Origin: Bacteroidales bacterium
GTDB taxonomy: Bacteria; Bacteroidota; Bacteroidia; Bacteroidales; UBA1715
DNA: 64,000 bases
Assembly (NCBI GenBank): GCA_031286165.1
Contig: JAITUU010000003.1
Span: 1-64,000 of the forward strand
Direction of reading: 5' to 3'
In this document: one piece after another, positions 38,435 to 47,914 of the stretch
Position numbering within the stretch: position 1 is the stretch's first letter
Layout of the letters: each line of letters opens with the position of its first letter
Program-made: the position numbers and the translations under genes
Notes under the pieces: model-generated
Seen by the model: only the letters and a program-made list of their open reading frames with translations
The model's database searches: none
Told to the model about the DNA's origin: nothing

Positions 38435-39778
38435 ATGAAGCAAAAACAACTCATAGTAATTCTCGGAGCCGGCGAAAGCGGTGTGGGTGCGGCTATTTTG
38501 GCACAAAAGCAGGGCTTTTCGGTGTTTGTGAGCGATAGCGGCACTATTGCCGATGCTTACAAAACCCAACTGCAAGAGCGCGGAATTGATTTTGAAGAAG
38601 GTACGCACAGCGAAGAAACTATTGTGCAGGCTACTGAAATTATCAAAAGTCCCGGTATTCCCGAAAAAGCAGCAATTATAAAAACTATTCGCAAAGCAGG
38701 TATTCCCATAATTTCGGAATTGGAATTTGCCGCTCGCTACACACGTGCAAAATTAATTTGCATTACCGGCAGTAATGGCAAAACCACCACCACCATGCTT
38801 ACCTACTACATTCTGCAAAATGCCGGGCTAAACGTAGGACTTGGCGGAAACGTAGGAAAAAGTTTTGCTCTGCAAGTAGCGGAAGAACAATTTGACTACT
38901 ATGTTCTTGAAATCAGCAGTTTCCAATTAGACGATATGTACCAATTCAAAGCCGATGTTGCAATTTTACTCAACATTACCCCCGACCACTTAGACCGCTA
39001 TGAATACAAATTTCAGAATTACATAGACTCCAAAATGCGTTTGTTGCAAAACATGACCACACACGATACCGTAATTTTTTGCGCCGATGACGAAGTGCTC
39101 GCCAAAGAAATGAAAAAATACCACACGCCGGCGCAAGTGCTCAGTTACACCGTACACAACGACCACAAAAAACAAGGTTTTTTAGAAAACAAAACTATTC
39201 ACATACAAGCCACAAAAACACTTACTATAAACACACGCGATATGCAACTACAAGGAACACACAACTACGGAAATTCAATGGCTGCTGCCATTGCCGCACA
39301 AACAATCAACATAAAAAGCGATATTATTCGCGAAAGTTTGCAAACGTTTGCCAGCGTGGAACACCGTTTGGAAAAACTGCCATTCACCGTGCGCGGTGTA
39401 GAATATATTAACGACAGTAAGGCTACCAACGTTAATTCCACATGGTATGCTCTGGAAAGCATGGGTGAAAACGTAATTTGGATAGCCGGCGGTACCGACA
39501 AAGGAAACGAATACGAATCGCTCTACGAATTGGCAGAGCAAAAAGTAAAAGCACTCATTTGTTTGGGTGTGGACAATGCAAAACTCATTGCCAATTTCGG
39601 AGAACGAGTACCTATTATTACCGAAGCGAAAAGTATGCAAGAAGCGGTAGAGAAAGCCTACGAAATAGCGCAATCGGGCGACACGGTATTGCTTTCGCCG
39701 GCGTGCGCAAGTTTCGATTTATTCAAAAACTACATAGATAGAGGTATTCAATTCAAAAATTGCGTGAGGAATTTATAA
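38435..39778 (+). CDS. murD: UDP-MurNAc-L-Ala:D-Glu ligase
   Basis: Second Mur ligase of the cytoplasmic precursor pathway. P-loop GSNGKTTTT (about 113-121), central ligase motif SSFQLDDM, and EHRLEKLP with NDSKATN in the C-terminal part. 447 residues, full length. It starts 6 bases after protease copy B, so it is probably translated from a transcript that reads through the inserted unit. Confidence 0.95.
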   Translation: MKQKQLIVILGAGESGVGAAILAQKQGFSVFVSDSGTIADAYKTQLQERGIDFEEGTHSEETIVQATEIIKSPGIPEKAAIIKTIRKAGIPIISELEFAARYTRAKLICITGSNGKTTTTMLTYYILQNAGLNVGLGGNVGKSFALQVAEEQFDYYVLEISSFQLDDMYQFKADVAILLNITPDHLDRYEYKFQNYIDSKMRLLQNMTTHDTVIFCADDEVLAKEMKKYHTPAQVLSYTVHNDHKKQGFLENKTIHIQATKTLTINTRDMQLQGTHNYGNSMAAAIAAQTINIKSDIIRESLQTFASVEHRLEKLPFTVRGVEYINDSKATNVNSTWYALESMGENVIWIAGGTDKGNEYESLYELAEQKVKALICLGVDNAKLIANFGERVPIITEAKSMQEAVEKAYEIAQSGDTVLLSPACASFDLFKNYIDRGIQFKNCVRNL

Positions 39779-39824
39779 GGTCAAAAATTTTGACCCCATA
39801 CAAAACCATCAAAATCAATAGAAT

Positions 39825-40376
39825 ATGGAACTCATACAAATAGAAGACATAAATGATAAAATGATTACACTTCGCAACAAGCTTGTACTGCTTGATTGCG
39901 ATGTGGCGGCATTGTATGGAGTAGAAACAAAACGAATTAACGAAGCCGTAAAAAATAATCCCGATAAATTTCCCGAAGGATACATTTTTACACTACAAAG
40001 TACTGAAACTCAGGAACTGGTCGAAATTTTCGACCGCTTCACTCAACTCAAATATTCCATAAGTACCAAAGCCTTCACAAAAAAAGGTTGTTATATGTTG
40101 GCTACTATTCTCAAAAGTCCCAAAGCAACACAAACTACCATTGCTATAATTGAGGCTTTCGAGAAAATGCAGGCAATGCAAGAATCAATAGTAGAACTTA
40201 TGAAAGACCACGAAAACGAAGAAAAGCAAAAAACGCTGGTGCAAAAAGGCGAAGCACTCTTTGGCGAAATTATAGGAAACGCCTTAGACACCATAGATAC
40301 CGAAACAAGTTTTGAACTCAATCTGGCAGCATTTAAAATAAAACATACCGTGAAACGAAGCAAAAAAATTGAATAA
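39825..40376 (+). CDS. ORF6N-domain DNA-binding protein
   Basis: 183 residues. The N-terminal 90 residues are an ORF6N domain (ITLRNKLVLLDCDVAALYGV, then FPEGYIFTL and STKAFTKKGCYMLATIL). ORF6N proteins are phage antirepressor-like DNA-binding proteins, also spread singly through Bacteroidota genomes. The rest is a helical Lys/Glu-rich tail. It lies between murD (47-base gap) and ftsW (6-base gap), in the same direction, where the dcw cluster normally has none. No other phage genes are nearby. Confidence 0.85.
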   Translation: MELIQIEDINDKMITLRNKLVLLDCDVAALYGVETKRINEAVKNNPDKFPEGYIFTLQSTETQELVEIFDRFTQLKYSISTKAFTKKGCYMLATILKSPKATQTTIAIIEAFEKMQAMQESIVELMKDHENEEKQKTLVQKGEALFGEIIGNALDTIDTETSFELNLAAFKIKHTVKRSKKIE

Positions 40377-40381
40377 TAGCG

Positions 40382-41671
40382 ATGAATATATTTACCGACA
40401 TATTTAAAATCAAATTAGAAGGCGATAAAGTTATTTGGCGCATTTTCTTCATTTTCGCCATTATATCGTTGCTGGCGGTATATACGGCTTCGTATATGAA
40501 GGCGGCAAAAAGCGGTGTGGTAGATAGAGAAGCCTTCGATATGCTGATAAAACACGCAGTGGGTTTTCTCATTGGCTTTGCGGTTATGTATTTTGTGCAC
40601 AAACGCGATTATCGCATTATTTATCGCTGGTCTATTATTATTCTTATTGCAAGTTTTATACTCGTGGCACTGCTCTACACAAGTTTGGGTGTTTCCAAAA
40701 ACGAAGCCGTGCGTTGGGTCAATCTCTATGGTATTTCCTTCCAACCGAGTGAATTTGCAAAATTTGCCCTCATTGTATATATTGCTCGCCGCCTTGCTGA
40801 ACATCAAAAAGACATTGCCAACAAAAAAGCGGTGCTCTACCCTATTGCCGGCGTTACCCTCATTATGGTTGCGTTTTTGTGGAAATCGGGTTTTTCCACC
40901 GTGCTCTTCCTTGTAGTAATTGCCTTTGTGATGCTTATTTTGGGTAGAGTTCCTTGGAAACAATTATTGGCAATTATAGGTTTGGGCTTGGTTATGGCTT
41001 TCATTGTGCTTGGGCTTGCACTCAAAAGTCCTTCCACGCTGGGCAATCGCGGAGGAACCATACAAACTCGATTGACTACATTTATGCCGGCACTCAAAGC
41101 ACACGCCAACATTGTTACCACACTGAGCGACCACGAAAATACCATGCAGCAACGCTACGCCAAAACCGCCGTAGCACTTGGCAAAAAACCCGCCGGACCG
41201 GGCAATAGTATTATGAAAAAACGCTTGGCAGAATCGGAAAGTGATTTTATTTTTTCCATAATTATTGAAGAATATTCCGTTGTGGCGGCTCTCATTTTGG
41301 TGAGTTTATACCTCATTCTGCTTTTCCGTGCAGGGCGCATTATGCGAAAATGCGAATACTCGTTTCCTGCATTGCTTGTTATGGGACTTGCATTTTACAT
41401 TGTATTTCAAGGATTTATACACATGGGTATCAATGTGTCGCTTCTGCCGGTAACAGGGCAAACGCTGCCATTTGTGAGCTGGGGAAGTACTTCGCTCATT
41501 ATTTCCTGTCTTTCGTTGGGCATGATTTTGAGTATTAGCAAAGAAGTAGATGCCCAAAAACCGGAAGCGGCAAAAGCCGCAGAAGGAGAAAAAACAAAAA
41601 AAGAAAAACCTGCAAAACAGGAAACACCGCAGGAAGAACATGAAGAATTTGAAAAAACAGAAGAATATTAA
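40382..41671 (+). CDS. ftsW: division glycosyltransferase FtsW
   Basis: SEDS-family peptidoglycan polymerase that works with FtsI. 429 residues with about ten membrane helices; the motif regions VRWVNLYGISFQPSEFAKF and VTGQTLPFVSWGSTS are visible. A charged Lys/Glu tail of about 40 residues (from AQKPEAAKAAEGEK) follows. It ends 13 bases before murG. Confidence 0.93.
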   Translation: MNIFTDIFKIKLEGDKVIWRIFFIFAIISLLAVYTASYMKAAKSGVVDREAFDMLIKHAVGFLIGFAVMYFVHKRDYRIIYRWSIIILIASFILVALLYTSLGVSKNEAVRWVNLYGISFQPSEFAKFALIVYIARRLAEHQKDIANKKAVLYPIAGVTLIMVAFLWKSGFSTVLFLVVIAFVMLILGRVPWKQLLAIIGLGLVMAFIVLGLALKSPSTLGNRGGTIQTRLTTFMPALKAHANIVTTLSDHENTMQQRYAKTAVALGKKPAGPGNSIMKKRLAESESDFIFSIIIEEYSVVAALILVSLYLILLFRAGRIMRKCEYSFPALLVMGLAFYIVFQGFIHMGINVSLLPVTGQTLPFVSWGSTSLIISCLSLGMILSISKEVDAQKPEAAKAAEGEKTKKEKPAKQETPQEEHEEFEKTEEY

Positions 41672-41684
41672 AAAAAATAACGAT

Positions 41685-42782
41685 ATGAGAGTAATAATAA
41701 GTGGTGGCGGCACCGGCGGACATATTTTTCCGGCAATTTCAATAGCCGAAGAACTCAAACGACAAGACCCTTCGGTGGAAATTCTTTTTGTGGGAGCAAA
41801 TAACCGTATGGAAATGGAAAAAGTGCCGCAAGCAGGATTCAATATTGTGGGTTTGCCCATTAGTGGTTTTGTACGCAGTCTTTCGTTCAAAAATATGCAA
41901 ACTATCAACAACATTTTCAAAAGTTTGAGCCGTGCAAAAAAAATCATCAAAGATTTTCAACCCGATATTGCCGTAGGTGTAGGTGGGTATGCCAGCGGAC
42001 CCATGCTTTTTGCCGCGCAGCGTGCCGGTATTCCCACGCTCATTCAAGAACAAAATTCCTATGCCGGACTTACCAATAAAATTTTGGGCAAACGAGTACA
42101 AAAAGTGTGCGTGGCGTACGATAATATGACCAAATTTTTCAAACCCGAACGCATAGTGTTCACCGGAAATCCGGTGCGACCTGCCATTCAAAATATTACC
42201 TGTACTCGCGCCGAAAGTGAGGATTTTTTCAAATTAGATGCTACAAAAAAAACTATTCTTGTGGTAGGGGGCAGTTTGGGTGCTCGCACTATCAATCAAA
42301 GTATAGAGGCGCATTTGGAGGAATTTACACAAGCCGGCGTGCAAGTAATTTGGCAAACAGGCAAGCAGTATTTTGCGCAAGCACAAGAATCTGCCAAAAA
42401 CTACGAAAATATCAAGGTTTTTGATTTCATACGTGCTATGGATATGGCATTTACTGCCGCCGATATTATTATTTCCCGCGCAGGAGCAGGCACTATTTCG
42501 GAACTGTGCATTGTGGGCAAACCCTGTATTTTTGTGCCTTCGCCCAATGTTACCGAAGACCACCAAACGCACAACGCACTTGCGCTGGTACATAAAAATG
42601 CCGCTCTATTGGTAAAAGACAGTGAGGCACGAGAAAAACTCTGTGCCGCAGCACTCGAACTTTTGCAAAACGAAACACGCATGGCAGAACTTTCGCACAA
42701 CATACAAAAACTCGCCATTCCCAATGCTGCCGAACGCATAGTGAACGAAATTTTCGGACTTGTACAAAAACAATTTGCATAA
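41685..42782 (+). CDS. murG: UDP-GlcNAc:lipid I transferase
   Basis: Peripheral membrane glycosyltransferase that makes lipid II. 365 residues from ATG 41685, beginning MRVIISGGGTGGHIFPAIS, with the donor-site motif SRAGAGTISELC (about 263-274). Upstream in-frame codons overlap ftsW and code for an artefactual Lys-rich stretch. It ends one base before the next start. Confidence 0.94.
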   Translation: MRVIISGGGTGGHIFPAISIAEELKRQDPSVEILFVGANNRMEMEKVPQAGFNIVGLPISGFVRSLSFKNMQTINNIFKSLSRAKKIIKDFQPDIAVGVGGYASGPMLFAAQRAGIPTLIQEQNSYAGLTNKILGKRVQKVCVAYDNMTKFFKPERIVFTGNPVRPAIQNITCTRAESEDFFKLDATKKTILVVGGSLGARTINQSIEAHLEEFTQAGVQVIWQTGKQYFAQAQESAKNYENIKVFDFIRAMDMAFTAADIIISRAGAGTISELCIVGKPCIFVPSPNVTEDHQTHNALALVHKNAALLVKDSEAREKLCAAALELLQNETRMAELSHNIQKLAIPNAAERIVNEIFGLVQKQFA

Positions 42783-42783
42783 C

Positions 42784-44151
42784 ATGATGACTAACAAACC
42801 TACATATTATTTTCTCGGCATAGGCGGCATAGGCATGAGTGCACTCGCACGATATTTCCATGCAAAAGGATGTACCGTGCTCGGTTACGACCGCACGCGC
42901 ACGCCGCTCACCGAAGAATTGGAACACGAAGGTATTGCTATTCACTACGCAGCGCACAATCTTTCGCACGCAGATTTGAAACCCACAAATACTATTGTGG
43001 TATATACTCCTGCCATTCCTGCCGATTTTGAAGAATTTGTGTATTTCAAAACCAACAATTTTTCTATGCTCAAACGCGCACAAGTGTTGGGCGAAATTAC
43101 CCGCCACGCCAAAGGAATGTGCATAGCCGGCACACACGGAAAAACCACCACTTCCACCATGACCGCGCATCTGCTCTATTCCTCACACGTGGGTTGCAGT
43201 GCATTTTTGGGCGGTGTTTCCAAAAATTACGGTACAAATTTACTTCTACCACGCAGCAATAGCGACTTTGTAGTAATAGAAGCCGATGAATACGACCGTT
43301 CCTTTCATCATTTATCGCCCTACATGGCTCTTATTAGCTCTATTGATGCCGACCATTTGGATATTTACGCCGACAAAGACGATTTTCGCCGCAGTTTCGA
43401 GCACTTTGCATCGCTGGTGCAAGAAGGCGGTTGTTTGGTGGTAAAACACGGTTTGCAGTTACAGCTTCCTGCGCACATACAAAGTTATTCCTACGGCATG
43501 AACGAAGGCGATTTTCATGCAGAAAACATCCGCATAGAGAATGGCGAAATTTCTTTTGATTTTGTAACACCGCACGAAATTGTAAAAAACATACAACTCG
43601 GCGTGCCGGTGCTTATCAATGTAGAAAATGCGGTAGGTGCAATGGCTTTGGCGCACACAGCCGGTGTAAGTCCCGAAGAATTACACAGCGGCATTGCTTC
43701 GTTCAAAGGCATCAAACGAAGATTCGACATTCAATTAAAAGCCGAAAAACTTGTGTATATAGACGATTATGCGCACCACCCCGAAGAACTGAAAGCAAGT
43801 ATTTTGTCTATCAAAGCACTTTACCCCAATCGCACGGTGTGCGGCATTTTTCAGCCACATCTCTATTCGCGCACACGCGATTTTGCGCAGGAATTTGGCA
43901 CAAGTCTTTCCTTGCTCGATGAAGTAGTGTTACTCGATATTTACCCTGCTCGCGAACTTCCCATTGCAGGTGTTTCTTCGGATTTAATTTTTAAAAACAT
44001 TAGTATTTCACATAAAATACAATTACACAAAAACGAAGTAATAGAATTTTTGAAACAAAAAACCAATATCGACATTTTGGTAACCTTCGGTGCCGGCGAT
44101 ATAGACCAACTCGTAGTACCCATAACCCAAGAATTGCGCAACAAATGTTAA
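42784..44151 (+). CDS. murC: UDP-MurNAc:L-Ala ligase
   Basis: First Mur ligase. 455 residues. N-terminal GIGGIGMSALARYFHAKG binds UDP-MurNAc, and the P-loop is GTHGKTTTSTM (about 117-127). ATGs at 42784 and 42787 are both possible; the first is taken. The family motif DDYAHHPEE is present. It overlaps ftsQ by 7 bases. Confidence 0.94.
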   Translation: MMTNKPTYYFLGIGGIGMSALARYFHAKGCTVLGYDRTRTPLTEELEHEGIAIHYAAHNLSHADLKPTNTIVVYTPAIPADFEEFVYFKTNNFSMLKRAQVLGEITRHAKGMCIAGTHGKTTTSTMTAHLLYSSHVGCSAFLGGVSKNYGTNLLLPRSNSDFVVIEADEYDRSFHHLSPYMALISSIDADHLDIYADKDDFRRSFEHFASLVQEGGCLVVKHGLQLQLPAHIQSYSYGMNEGDFHAENIRIENGEISFDFVTPHEIVKNIQLGVPVLINVENAVGAMALAHTAGVSPEELHSGIASFKGIKRRFDIQLKAEKLVYIDDYAHHPEELKASILSIKALYPNRTVCGIFQPHLYSRTRDFAQEFGTSLSLLDEVVLLDIYPARELPIAGVSSDLIFKNISISHKIQLHKNEVIEFLKQKTNIDILVTFGAGDIDQLVVPITQELRNKC

Positions 44152-44933
44152 AAAAACTACTCACATATCTTCCCTTTGTACTCTTGCTTGTCATTGCAGG
44201 AGCGGCTATTTCGTTTTCGCAAAAGCAGCAACGCGAAGCCGCATTTGAGCGCGTGATAATTACTATCAATTCTGATTCTGCCGGCAATCAACTACTTGTT
44301 GATGAAGACATTCTGCAAATTCTTGAAAAACACGGCGACACGATTGGTAAAAAAATTCAGGATTTTGACCTTATGCGCACAGAACAACTCATTGCCGACA
44401 ATCCTTTTGTGAGTGCGGCTGAGAGTTATTTTGATATGCACAATACGCTACACATACAAGTAGAACAGCGCGTACCTTTCGTACGTATTATGGGTCAAAG
44501 CGGTGATTTTTACATAGATACCACCGGACAATTAGTACCGCTGTCGCCGCATTTTGCGCCGCGAGTAATAGTGGCAAGCGGCGAAATTGCGCAAGCATAT
44601 CGCAAAAATTACAATCTTTTTGCACCGCAAAACGACACCGTGCCCACCGAACATAGCATTTTGCAGGATATTTTCCGCCTCAATCAAGCAATAGCGAGCA
44701 ATGAACTACTGCAAGCGAGCATAGAGCAAATTTACGTAACACATGGCAATGAATTTTTCTTAATCAGCAAAATCGGTCCGGCAAAAATTGAATTTGGCAG
44801 CATAGAAAATTACAAACAAAAACTGCAAAATCTCATAGCGTTTTACAACTCGAAAAAAGCACAGGAAAATTGGAATCAATACCGCGCAATTAATGTGAAA
44901 TACAACAATCAAGTAATAGGAATAAAAAAATAA
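44145..44933 (+). CDS. ftsQ: cell division protein FtsQ
   Basis: 262 residues with one N-terminal membrane helix (about 9-26) and a periplasmic POTRA-like domain (DEDILQILEKHGDTIGK, NPFVSAAESYFDMHNTLHIQ, DTTGQLVPLSPHFAPR). It links FtsW/FtsI with the FtsB/L complex. Identification rests on position and domain layout. The start overlaps murC. Confidence 0.82.
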   Translation: MLKKLLTYLPFVLLLVIAGAAISFSQKQQREAAFERVIITINSDSAGNQLLVDEDILQILEKHGDTIGKKIQDFDLMRTEQLIADNPFVSAAESYFDMHNTLHIQVEQRVPFVRIMGQSGDFYIDTTGQLVPLSPHFAPRVIVASGEIAQAYRKNYNLFAPQNDTVPTEHSILQDIFRLNQAIASNELLQASIEQIYVTHGNEFFLISKIGPAKIEFGSIENYKQKLQNLIAFYNSKKAQENWNQYRAINVKYNNQVIGIKK

Positions 44934-44964
44934 TACTCTCAAAACATACAAAAAACACACAGAT

Positions 44965-46446
44965 ATGGAACACACACACACAAACCCCACAGCCATTGAC
45001 CGAAATAGAATGTTTTCGGCAATAGATATAGGTACCACCAAAATAGTGGCACTTACCGGCTACACCAATAGTGCAGGAAAAATTATAGTGCTGGGACACG
45101 GCATAGTGCAATCGAAGAATTTCAATATTAACAAAGAAACCGAAAATTTGTGCTCCGACACCATACGGCAATCAATTTGCGATGCGGTAGAAACTGCACG
45201 CCGCGAAGCCGGTTCGTTCTGCGAAAAAGTAGTGGTGGGCGTTGCCGGACGATTTATGCGCAGTTATCAAAATCGCATAGAATTTACACGCACCATTCCT
45301 TACGAAAGCATTAGCAAAGAAGAATTGGAACGTCAGTGCGAGCAAAAAATCAACGATTTGGCTCTACCGGGCGAAGAAATTTTAGATGTTCGCAAACTGC
45401 AATACTGCGTTGATGGACAGTTCTATGCCCAAGCACCCGTAGGACGCACCGGTTCGGTGGTATCGCTCAATGTAGGAATTATCAAAGTGAAATCGAACTT
45501 TTTGAATCAACTGCGTGCCGTTATAGAATCGTGCAATTTACAGGTGGAAGAATTTATGTTTGAACCCTTAGCATCGGGTGCTGCGGTACTTTCCGAAAGC
45601 GACCGGCACAAAGGCTGCACTATTATAGACATTGGCGGCGGCACCACCGACATGGCAATTTACGAAAACGGCAGCCTGCAATTTGCCGAAGTTATTGCCT
45701 TTGGCGGAAATTCCATTACCAACGATATTCGCCAAGAATGTATCAGCAAAAGCATAGACGGCGGCGCAATTAATTATGCTTCCGATGATTGGAAAGTAGC
45801 CGAAGCCTTGAAAGTGAAACACGGAAAGTGCATATATAATGAAAGTATAGACAAACAGCAACTCACCATTACCTACGGCGAAGCACGCAAAACCGTTACC
45901 GTTTCTATTTGCGAAGTAGCGCGGGTTATTCACTGTCGCGTAAGCGAAATTCTTGATTCTATTCACAGTTTGATAGATTATTCCGGCTGCGTAAAAGCCG
46001 CCAAACGCGAAATTATACTCACCGGCGGTGGTTCAGAATTGAAAGATTTGGCGTTTCTGTGTGAGCAAAAATTACAATGCGCCGTGCGCGTGGCAGGTCC
46101 GCAAAATATTATATGTTCTTCGCACTTCGACTGCACACAGCCGCGCTATGCCACTGTGGTAGGATTACTCATGCAAGCGGCAAAAATTCACGCACAGCAC
46201 TATGTGGCACCCAAAATGGAAGAAAAAAAACTACCGGAATTGGAAGAACTAATAGAAACACTCACACCCGTATCTTCCGCACCAAAAATAGAAGCAAAAG
46301 CGGTACAAACAAAACCTGAACCGAAAAAAGAAACAACCAAACGACCTTCTCTTTTCAGTAAAATGACTATCAAAATAGGGCAAACCGTAGGCGAATTTGC
46401 AGGAAATGTGTTTGCCGACACAAACGATGACAACGAAATAAAATAG
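44965..46446 (+). CDS. ftsA: FtsA paralogue 1
   Basis: Actin-like protein that tethers FtsZ to the membrane. 493 residues. ATPase-fold motifs: AIDIGTTKIVALTGY (phosphate 1, about 18-32), IIDIGGGTTDMAI (phosphate 2, about 219-231) and IILTGGGSELKDLA (adenosine). The Pro/Glu/Lys linker after about residue 420 ends in an amphipathic stretch (SLFSKMTIKIGQTVGEFA), the membrane-targeting helix. It is a tandem paralogue of 46474-47850. It differs in the 1C region (LDVRKLQYCVDGQFYAQAPV), where copy 2 has the more usual IIPQAYVID. Confidence 0.85.
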   Translation: MEHTHTNPTAIDRNRMFSAIDIGTTKIVALTGYTNSAGKIIVLGHGIVQSKNFNINKETENLCSDTIRQSICDAVETARREAGSFCEKVVVGVAGRFMRSYQNRIEFTRTIPYESISKEELERQCEQKINDLALPGEEILDVRKLQYCVDGQFYAQAPVGRTGSVVSLNVGIIKVKSNFLNQLRAVIESCNLQVEEFMFEPLASGAAVLSESDRHKGCTIIDIGGGTTDMAIYENGSLQFAEVIAFGGNSITNDIRQECISKSIDGGAINYASDDWKVAEALKVKHGKCIYNESIDKQQLTITYGEARKTVTVSICEVARVIHCRVSEILDSIHSLIDYSGCVKAAKREIILTGGGSELKDLAFLCEQKLQCAVRVAGPQNIICSSHFDCTQPRYATVVGLLMQAAKIHAQHYVAPKMEEKKLPELEELIETLTPVSSAPKIEAKAVQTKPEPKKETTKRPSLFSKMTIKIGQTVGEFAGNVFADTNDDNEIK

Positions 46447-46473
46447 CAACGAAACACGAAATACAGTAAACGC

Positions 46474-47850
46474 ATGGAAACAATAGGAATAAACAATGCA
46501 GGCATAGACGAAAGCAAAACGTTTTCGGCTATCGACATAGGAACCACCAAAATAGTGGCTCTTACCGGATACACCAACGAACGCGGTGAAATAGTAGTTT
46601 TGGGTTGTGGCAGCGTGCCTTCAAAAGGAGTTCGCCGTGGCAATGTAGAAAATATTGAAACCGTAGTACAATCCATTAAAAATGCAGTGGACAAAGCACG
46701 CGAAGAAGCGGGTTTTTTCTGTAAAAAAGTAATGGTGGGAGTTGCCGGACAGCACATTCGCTCCACGCACAATAGGCACGGACACAATCGTGAAAATCAC
46801 GAATTACCTATCAGTCAAAAAGAAATAGATGCCTTGTGCGATGAAAATCGACACGTCAATTTAGATATTGACGAAGAAATTATTCACATTATTCCGCAGG
46901 CGTACGTAATCGACTCCAAACACATTACCAATACCCCTGTGGGCGTTCCGGCACGAAGAATTGAAGGTTACTATCACATAGTGATAGGAAAAACCGAACT
47001 CTTAAAATACATTCGCACCGCAATTACTCGTGTAGGGCTGGAATTACAAGATTTCATGCTGGAACCGCTTGCTTCGGCAAAATCGGTTACAACTCCCGAA
47101 GAACGCGAACTCGGCTGCGTGGTGATAGACATAGGCGGCGGCACCACCGATATTGCTATTTTCCACGAAAATGCCATAAAATTCACCGAAGTCATTCCTT
47201 TTGGCGGTAATGTAATTACAAGCGACATACAAGAAGCCTGCAAAGTGCTCTTTGAAGAAGCCGAACAAATCAAAATAGGCTACGCTCGCTGTATTAAAGA
47301 TGCCGCATCGAACGACACTTTGCGCTTTCCCGGATTGAACGGCGGAAACCCTCGCGAAGTGAGTTTTAAAACCCTTGCCGGAGTTACCCAATGCCGCATG
47401 GAAGAAATTATTGATGCCGCACTCTACGTAATTAATTCTTCGGGATACAGTAAATGCCTGAATGCCGGCATTATAGTAACCGGCGGCGGTGCCGAATTGA
47501 AAGATTTACCACAATTACTCACCTTCAAAATGCGCCACGAAACCCGCATAGGAAAACCGCGCCACGCAGTGCGCTACACTCGCCCCGATTTATTTAACTA
47601 CCCGCACTTTGCTACCGCCGTGGGGCTACTCATGTATGCCGCAGAAGAACATAAAAAACAATATCGAAATAGTCCTCTTTCTACCGAACACGCTCTCAAC
47701 GAACCAGTGGAAACCCACAACGAAACCTACATAGACGAAAAAAACAAAGCAGGAATTAAAATCAGTAACTTCTTCAAAAAAATTATAGGAAGCAAAAATT
47801 ACGATGAAGAATACGCAAAACACGATACTCGCATAGCAGTAACAGAATAA
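46474..47850 (+). CDS. ftsA: FtsA paralogue 2
   Basis: 458 residues with the same actin-fold motifs: AIDIGTTKIVALTGYTNERG (about 14-33), VIDIGGGTTDIAIFHENA and IIVTGGGAELKDLP. It has a normal 1C region (IIHIIPQAYVIDSKHITNTP, VGVPARRIEG) and an amphipathic C-terminal helix (GIKISNFFKKIIGSK) followed by a polar tail. This copy looks more like the standard FtsA. The gap to copy 1 is 27 bases and to ftsZ 64. Confidence 0.92.
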   Translation: METIGINNAGIDESKTFSAIDIGTTKIVALTGYTNERGEIVVLGCGSVPSKGVRRGNVENIETVVQSIKNAVDKAREEAGFFCKKVMVGVAGQHIRSTHNRHGHNRENHELPISQKEIDALCDENRHVNLDIDEEIIHIIPQAYVIDSKHITNTPVGVPARRIEGYYHIVIGKTELLKYIRTAITRVGLELQDFMLEPLASAKSVTTPEERELGCVVIDIGGGTTDIAIFHENAIKFTEVIPFGGNVITSDIQEACKVLFEEAEQIKIGYARCIKDAASNDTLRFPGLNGGNPREVSFKTLAGVTQCRMEEIIDAALYVINSSGYSKCLNAGIIVTGGGAELKDLPQLLTFKMRHETRIGKPRHAVRYTRPDLFNYPHFATAVGLLMYAAEEHKKQYRNSPLSTEHALNEPVETHNETYIDEKNKAGIKISNFFKKIIGSKNYDEEYAKHDTRIAVTE

Positions 47851-47914
47851 TTGAAAACTGAGAATCGGGAACTGAAAACAAACTTGCCGACTTACAAACT
47901 TTTAAACTTAGATT

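Noticed and set aside
31441..40376. Prophage inside the dcw cluster
   Set aside because: Tail-fibre-like and ORF6N genes alone do not make a phage; no integrase, capsid, terminase or attachment repeats are seen, and the tail-like protein has a Sec signal peptide.
41550..41684. Longer murG start inside ftsW
   Set aside because: The 45 extra residues are almost all Lys/Asn/Gln from the ftsW tail read in another frame; MRVIISGGGTGGH at 41685 is the family start.
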